A DNA stretch of 64,000 nt from NCBI GenBank assembly GCA_002344795.1, contig DDUM01000084.1, forward strand, positions 78,784 to 142,783, in the 5' to 3' direction. The notes below the pieces were generated by a model. It saw only the letters and a program-made list of their open reading frames with translations. It made no database searches and had not been told where the DNA came from. Of this stretch, positions 59,543-64,000 are shown piece after piece. A program made the translations under genes and the position numbers. The DNA is from Flammeovirgaceae bacterium UBA2338. Its GTDB lineage: Bacteria; Bacteroidota; Bacteroidia; Cytophagales; Cyclobacteriaceae. Each line of letters opens with the position of its first letter. Positions within the stretch are counted from its first letter, which is position 1.

Positions 59543-60793
59543 TTACCTGTCCACATAATAAGTCATCTTCATTTCGTCAGAGCCATTAGCTCCCATCAAA
59601 CGAGGGAAGATAAGGAAATTGCCAGTAGATGCTCCGTTACCATGTCGTAATAGAGGAACCTGAACAAATTGATCGGCCCCGTTCAGGTCAAGCAATGTCA
59701 CATTTACACCGTCAAAGGTGACCGTTTTTCCGGAGCGTCCTCCGTACATTACACCATTGAACGGTGCAAAGCCTGGAGAGTATCCAGCGGAGACATTGAA
59801 ATTAGCATTGCCCTTGGCCCAACTATCCGATGTAATTGTGTACACATACTCACCACTAAATATTTCCCCGTTATAGGCAAAGGAGTGATCTCCAATCACA
59901 CCCTTTACAGGTTTTTTAGTCAGCTCAGTCCATGAATTATTGGCGGGATCATACTCAAAAAGCCGGTCCATGTTGCCTAGACCAAAATAGCCTTTTCCTC
60001 CCGAGCTTGCACCCAGAACAGAGAAACTGTATTCAGACCTGATGCTGAAAGCCCCCAGATTAAGAATAGTTGAAACAAGTTCTGGCAATACGCCTTTCTC
60101 TGTCCACGTGTCCGTACCTGGATTATAGGCAAAGAGTTTTGAGTTGTTTCCTACAATATATCCAACTCCATCAATGGCAAAACCTGCAAAGGCATTGAAA
60201 TCAACCACACTGGGGATAACTGCTTTGGGTGTCCATTCAAAAGTAGTGGTATCAAACTTGTACCAGTTGTTGAACATCCCGAAGCCGCTGTATACATCAC
60301 CGGCAAGGGTCATGGTTACTTGTTGTTTGGTTGATCCTCCTGGAAAATCTTTGTGGTATCGGTTCCAAACATGCTTTCTGTGCACTGTTACTTCTTTGCA
60401 TAGCTCAGCAGATGCATCGCCCCATGCCGACAGTTGCATACATACCGTTCCACCGGTAAGGAATTCAAAATTTGAACTCTGATCAAAAAGTAAAGCTGGA
60501 GGAACAGCATTGGTATAACTCGTGGCAGCATCATAGATGGCCTCACCACTGTACCTCCAGGTGGCATGGGTATTACTATCGTCACTGCAAGTGCTGGAAA
60601 GGTATTTAACCACTGCCGCACCTCTGCCACGATACACTGCGTTTTCAGGAAAGGTTAAATCATCATTCGTCAGAGGTTCAGCAGTTACCTTGCAAAGCTC
60701 CTCCTCTTCCTCAAATAAAGAACACGACTGAAGGGATGCGGCTACGGTAAGGATTAAAATGCATTTGAAAGTAGATGAAAGAAGTGTGTGCAT
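59543..60793 (-). CDS. kelch-repeat outer-membrane lipoprotein
   Basis: A 416-residue lipoprotein, last gene of a four-gene unit. The lipobox is LQSC (Cys24) after ILILTVAAS, then an acidic EEEEELC stretch. A non-kelch domain of about 120 residues follows, then kelch-like blades from about residue 150: KFDTTTFEWTPKAVIP, AYNPGTDTWTEKGVLPEL and FEYDPANNSWTELTKKP, each with the Tyr/Phe-x-x-x-x-x-x-W of a blade end. A beta-propeller for binding a protein or glycan at the cell surface is likely. It follows the next lipoprotein upstream in the operon by 30 nt. Confidence 0.82.
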   Translation of the reverse strand: MHTLLSSTFKCILILTVAASLQSCSLFEEEEELCKVTAEPLTNDDLTFPENAVYRGRGAAVVKYLSSTCSDDSNTHATWRYSGEAIYDAATSYTNAVPPALLFDQSSNFEFLTGGTVCMQLSAWGDASAELCKEVTVHRKHVWNRYHKDFPGGSTKQQVTMTLAGDVYSGFGMFNNWYKFDTTTFEWTPKAVIPSVVDFNAFAGFAIDGVGYIVGNNSKLFAYNPGTDTWTEKGVLPELVSTILNLGAFSIRSEYSFSVLGASSGGKGYFGLGNMDRLFEYDPANNSWTELTKKPVKGVIGDHSFAYNGEIFSGEYVYTITSDSWAKGNANFNVSAGYSPGFAPFNGVMYGGRSGKTVTFDGVNVTLLDLNGADQFVQVPLLRHGNGASTGNFLIFPRLMGANGSDEMKMTYYVDR

Positions 60794-60823
60794 GTGGATA
60801 GAGTCAGCTAGTGAATTAAAAAT

Positions 60824-61360
60824 TTAATTGAATGGGTTACAGCTGTTACCGCTGATGTTGTCTTCCTCGTAGACAGTGCCTTTGTAATACACGAATCTTC
60901 CATTGGTATATTCAAAAGTGGCTGGCCCGTTGGGTGTGCCTGCTGTTAAGGAGAAAGTACCCGCGATGCAGCCTGCCTTACTTTGAGCCGGAGGATCAAA
61001 AACCAAAAACGTAATTGAACCCGAGGTGATGGGGTCTGCTCCATAAAGGTCTCCTGATTTGATCGGGTAAGGTGTATTCAATGTAATGCCATCAACAGGA
61101 ATGGTAAATTCAGCATTAATTTCCCGATCACCACTTACCTCATTTCCTGCCGTAAATACAATGACCGCACTGCTGGTATTGGGGTGAAAGTAACTGACTT
61201 GTAATTCAGCAAGGCATACTTCTTCTCCATTTTTAGTAGCGGTAGCCCATTGGTCATCGTCACAGGGCGATACCGGGGAATGCTCTTCTTCACAAGCAAC
61301 ATTGATGAATAATGTACTTACCGTGAAAAGGATGAGTAGGAATGTGTACAGTTTTTTCAT
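60824..61360 (-). CDS. hypothetical Cys-rich lipoprotein
   Basis: A 178-residue protein: signal with lipobox-like NVAC at about residue 23, then CEEEHSPVSPCDDDQWATAT and a beta-rich domain with paired Cys (near CLAEL, KAGCIAG and NSCNPFN). The final Cys-rich tail is short. No family is certain; it has the look of DUF6252-like beta-sandwich lipoproteins. The frame opens earlier (61381), but MKKLYTFLLILF at 61360 is the natural signal start and lies 2 nt after the preceding gene's stop, so translational coupling is likely. Confidence 0.72.
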   Translation of the reverse strand: MKKLYTFLLILFTVSTLFINVACEEEHSPVSPCDDDQWATATKNGEEVCLAELQVSYFHPNTSSAVIVFTAGNEVSGDREINAEFTIPVDGITLNTPYPIKSGDLYGADPITSGSITFLVFDPPAQSKAGCIAGTFSLTAGTPNGPATFEYTNGRFVYYKGTVYEEDNISGNSCNPFN

Positions 61361-61362
61361 AT

Positions 61363-62088
61363 TTATTTTAGTGAGTTGCATTCGAAGGTATCATGAGCGA
61401 GCCCGTAATTTTTGTCACCGTTTTTGGTTCCGCTTACCATTACAATTTGATTTTGTGTGCCGGTGTACTGATCAAACTTGATGATGTCAATCTCATAGTG
61501 GATGGATTGGGTAGGGAACTGCCGTGTGATCAATGGATCAATACCAAAATCGACATACACTACTTTAGGGGCTATTGACAGGAGTGTAACAGGAAAGGTG
61601 CGGGCATCTCTTTCAAAGGCTGCAACCTCACCTTTGGCAAAGAATAACACTTCATTAGGAACTCTTCCAGCGCCTTGCATCCTTGAAAAGACCTCTTTGC
61701 CTTCAACAAAAAAAGTGGATTTGTCAGCTCCATATACAGAGGTGAGAATTGGAGAGTCGGGGCTTGCTTTGTAAGCTACTGAAGCACTGATCTGCGCATC
61801 CCGTGAAGCACCCCCAGCAACACCTGTCCATTGGAAATCTGTGAGGGTGATTCCAATGGCGATTTCATTGCGGTTAACATCATCTGACTGGCGTTGAATC
61901 ATACGTACATCATTTTTAGACTTTGGGTTTTTAATATCAACAATGAGAAAGCCATTTTCTACCGTTACGGTAGCATCCGGGTTGTTGATCTCTACCTCCC
62001 ATTTTACACAATCTGTGCCTGGAGCGTCTTCGTCCACACATGATATAAAGGCAGACAGGATGAATAAGTAAATTAATAGATTCTTCAT
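61363..62088 (-). CDS. hypothetical outer-membrane lipoprotein
   Basis: A 241-residue protein starting MKNLLIYLFILSAFISC with a lipobox-like FISC, then VDEDAPGTDCVKWEVEINN. The rest is a beta-rich, Lys/Asp-rich domain (QSIHYEIDIIKFDQYTGTQN) with no motif I know. The frame extends further upstream to 62166, but the start at 62088 gives a proper signal and lies 13 nt after the barrel gene's stop. Together with its neighbours it seems to be a surface component. Confidence 0.72.
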   Translation of the reverse strand: MKNLLIYLFILSAFISCVDEDAPGTDCVKWEVEINNPDATVTVENGFLIVDIKNPKSKNDVRMIQRQSDDVNRNEIAIGITLTDFQWTGVAGGASRDAQISASVAYKASPDSPILTSVYGADKSTFFVEGKEVFSRMQGAGRVPNEVLFFAKGEVAAFERDARTFPVTLLSIAPKVVYVDFGIDPLITRQFPTQSIHYEIDIIKFDQYTGTQNQIVMVSGTKNGDKNYGLAHDTFECNSLK

Positions 62089-62101
62089 TTTAGGATGAGG
62101 G

Positions 62102-62857
62102 TTAAAACATGAAACCGATGCCAAATTGTTGTCTTTTGATTCTGTTGCCCCAGTCGTTGAGGCCATTCACTATTTCAATATTGAGAAACACTTTATTGTA
62201 CCGCAGCTCAAACATTTGATTGAGTATTTCTGGCTGCTGGTCGGGTGCCACCGGTTTTTCACCAAAGGTGAAAGCATAAGACCCCTCATAATGCAGTACC
62301 AAAGGCGTGCCTGGAACATTGATGTCGATGATGGCCAACGGCCCGAAACCTCCGTAGTAATAAATAGTACCGCTTGTATTTTCAACCGATTTTCGGGAGG
62401 TATGCAACCCCTCAACACCGTAGAAGTAATCACCGATATGTCCACCTGCGGAAAACTGAACATACTTAGTGGAGACCAGGGACAAGCCGTAGTTATGCCA
62501 GCCTAAAATGCTTGTAAGTGTGGGCGTACCTGGGGTGGGTTTCTTACCAATTCCGGGTTGGGTATAAAGCAGGGCCATAACGTCACCCAAAATTTTATAA
62601 CGATGGCTGGATTGAAATTTGAAGTTAGCATAGGCTGATCTACTGTAGCTGATGTCCAGTACGATGGCACTAAACTCCTCATTTTCCATCTTCCCCGACC
62701 ATTCATTTGTCATCTTGCCATAGTAAAGTGCGGCCCTAAGAATTTTGCCGTCCCTTTCAAGCTCACTGAGCTGGGCATAGCTTTTCGTTTGAAATAAAAA
62801 GAAGACAATGGTCAGACCAAGCATTATAACAGCCTTCCCGTTGCTAGTGCGAAACAT
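62102..62857 (-). CDS. hypothetical outer-membrane beta-barrel protein
   Basis: A 251-residue protein and first gene of the unit. Signal: FRTSNGKAVIMLGLTIVFFLFQTKSYAQ (from ATG 62857; ATG 62881 is an alternative). The mature part alternates short hydrophobic strands with Gly/Asn turns (AALYYGKMTNEWSG; FSAGGHIGDYFYGVEGLH; YYYGGFGPLAIIDINVPG; FLNIEIVNGLND) and ends QFGIGFMF with a C-terminal Phe, the sorting mark of outer-membrane barrels. No known family. It would anchor the three lipoproteins at the outer membrane, as inferred from operon structure. Confidence 0.7.
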   Translation of the reverse strand: MFRTSNGKAVIMLGLTIVFFLFQTKSYAQLSELERDGKILRAALYYGKMTNEWSGKMENEEFSAIVLDISYSRSAYANFKFQSSHRYKILGDVMALLYTQPGIGKKPTPGTPTLTSILGWHNYGLSLVSTKYVQFSAGGHIGDYFYGVEGLHTSRKSVENTSGTIYYYGGFGPLAIIDINVPGTPLVLHYEGSYAFTFGEKPVAPDQQPEILNQMFELRYNKVFLNIEIVNGLNDWGNRIKRQQFGIGFMF

Positions 62858-63116
62858 TCTATTTTGATGGTTATAACTCATACACCATTTGTTATGATTA
62901 ATATTTCTGCATAGATAATTGAGACTCAATTGGCAGACCATACCCAGTGTTTGGTATATTGGCTATAGGTATTTTTGAGTAGGGTTAGGGTGCTTACAAA
63001 ATATTGCTGAAAGGATTTGGAAAGACCCAGTTCAAATCGGGTAGGAGAACGGGCTGAAGGCAAACTATCTTATCAAAGATTTTATCTCAGCAGATGTATT
63101 TCGATTCAAAATTGGA

Positions 63117-63143
63117 TTGAAAAACTTCTGGCGCTTATATTTA
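63117..63143 (+). promoter_or_regulatory. promoter for the dppA-like gene
   Basis: TTG at 63117-63119 (or 63112-63114), 16 (or 21) nt spacer, and TATATTTA at 63136-63143, 14 nt before the ATG. Seven of eight bases of the -7 box match. Confidence 0.5.
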
Positions 63144-63157
63144 AAATAAAAAGTCAA

Positions 63158-64000
63158 ATGAAAAACACCCTACTGCTACTGGTGATGATCAGTTCCATGA
63201 GTTTTGCACAGACAAAGCCAGTCAAAATATTTATCTCTGTAGATATGGAAGGTATCGGAGGAATTGGTACCTCCAAAATGACGAGTAGTGGTGGAAAGGA
63301 TTATGACACGGGGAGAAAACTAATGACGGCAGAAGTGAATGCGGTAGTCAAAGCCATCTTTCAGGCCGGGCCTGCCACTGTGGTGGTCAACGACAGTCAT
63401 GGCGATATGCAAAACCTGCTGCACACGGAATTAGATTCGCGGGTTGAATACATTCAAAGCAACATCAAGCCCTTGGGTATGGTACAAAACCTGGACGACA
63501 GTTTTGATGGTATCATTTTCATTGGCTATCATGCCATGGCAGGAGCGGAGAATGGCTTTTTGGCACATACCGGTTCTGGTAATGTCAAAGGACTTTGGTT
63601 GAATGGCACCGAAGTAGGGGAAGGGGGATTGAATGCCTACTATGCGGGTGAGAAAGGTGTGCCTGTGATATTGGCCAGTGGCGATAAAACATTTACGGAA
63701 GAAATTGTAAAACTAGTACCTACCCGTACTGTGGTAACAAAAGAGGCCATTGGGTTAAGTGCTGCTAAACTTTTACATCCTGATGTTGTACTCAAAGTGT
63801 TACAAGAACAAACTACAGCCGCATTGAAAGATTTAAAAAATGCAAAAGCGCTTTCGGTAAAGCAACCAGTAGAATTTATTTTGAAAGTAGATAGCCCTGC
63901 CAGAGCGGATGTGGCCATGGGCATCCCGGGTATGAAGAGAGTAGATGGTTACACCATATCTTACGATGCGAAGGACATGGACGAAGCCTATAAACTGATT
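63158..64000 (+). CDS. exported D-aminopeptidase, M55/DppA family, 5' part
   Basis: The frame is open to the last base (281 codons), so the C terminus lies outside the window. The signal peptide is MKNTLLLLVMISSMSFAQ; the mature protein begins KPVKIFISVDMEGIGGIGT. Metal ligands of the M55 family are all there: Asp and Glu in VDMEG, His in NDSHGDM, His in GYHAMAG and Glu in NGTEVGEGG; the nucleophile-like His is in FLAHTGSG. DppA removes D-amino acids from peptides such as D-Ala-D-Ala; the exported form suggests scavenging of peptidoglycan-derived or other D-peptides. It is divergent from the four-gene surface operon. Confidence 0.9.
   Translation, partial: MKNTLLLLVMISSMSFAQTKPVKIFISVDMEGIGGIGTSKMTSSGGKDYDTGRKLMTAEVNAVVKAIFQAGPATVVVNDSHGDMQNLLHTELDSRVEYIQSNIKPLGMVQNLDDSFDGIIFIGYHAMAGAENGFLAHTGSGNVKGLWLNGTEVGEGGLNAYYAGEKGVPVILASGDKTFTEEIVKLVPTRTVVTKEAIGLSAAKLLHPDVVLKVLQEQTTAALKDLKNAKALSVKQPVEFILKVDSPARADVAMGIPGMKRVDGYTISYDAKDMDEAYKLI

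Noticed and set aside
1..64000. tRNA, rRNA, CRISPR arrays, transposases, prophage genes
   Set aside because: Looked for by cloverleaf-like ends, regular spaced repeats and typical protein motifs; none was seen. Short non-coding RNAs cannot be excluded by eye.

Overview
The window reads as a chromosomal segment of a member of the Bacteroidota, most likely the order Cytophagales. The evidence is: SusC/SusD-type outer-membrane proteins and other TonB-dependent receptors; many lipoproteins; a short primary sigma factor (RpoD, 288 aa) lacking region 1.1; promoters with the Bacteroidota pattern (TTG or TTTG near -33 and TAnnTTTG near -7) in place of E. coli-type boxes; few Shine-Dalgarno sites; and families largely restricted to the phylum (Lacal_2735, DUF6090, DUF6660, DUF5916). 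I found no rRNA, tRNA, CRISPR array, transposase, integrase or phage gene. Family names come from recognising motifs by eye, not from searches.

Layout. 0-7.5 kb: end of a MetX-like alpha/beta hydrolase, a lipoprotein amidohydrolase, a CBS protein, a 7TM receptor without output domain, an exported MsrA and two tandem exported M20 amidohydrolases. 7.6-13.6 kb: a lactate-use locus (a fused FAD/Fe-S D-2-hydroxyacid dehydrogenase and LctP permease, with a long stem-loop just before the permease start), then MgtE. 13.9-22.4 kb: M14 and M28 peptidases, MarC, a GAF histidine kinase and small enzymes. 22.8-29.9 kb: a CPA2 antiporter with RCK domains, a large GAF protein, a zinc-ribbon protein, an SDR and a stand-alone SecA-like fragment. 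30.2-36.5 kb: a TPR histidine kinase, a MadL-MadM-phospholipase-D-like operon, a DUF819 membrane protein and rpoD. 36.8-45.4 kb: a SusC-SusD pair, a membrane histidine kinase and a DUF5916 outer-membrane protein. 45.4-49.8 kb: an exported M24 peptidase, a dispersed-repeat patch, and a DUF6660 protein paired with a TonB receptor.

50-59.5 kb is an accessory-looking stretch, all on the + strand: CNNM/DUF21, DUF6090, DUF1059, two RibD_C reductase-like paralogs with an AraC regulator, an ICMT-like enzyme, DUF1801, a broken NTF2-like gene, a TIKI/TraB-like lipoprotein, a Crp/Fnr regulator, a cupin and an Arr-type rifampin ADP-ribosyltransferase. Three of its transcription units are preceded by copies of one ~77-nt promoter-bearing element. 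59.5-62.9 kb is a tight minus-strand operon of a beta-barrel, two lipoproteins and a kelch lipoprotein, which may be an undescribed surface complex. The window ends inside an exported DppA-like D-aminopeptidase.

Taken together, the genes describe a peptide- and organic-acid-scavenging heterotroph: many exported peptidases and amidohydrolases (M14, M20 x2, M24, M28, M55), TonB-linked uptake, and carriers for lactate and probably malonate. Several sensor proteins have no partner regulator nearby. The most promising undescribed items are the three-copy promoter element, the kelch/lipoprotein/barrel operon, the two stem-loops that abut start codons, and the SecA-like stand-alone protein.
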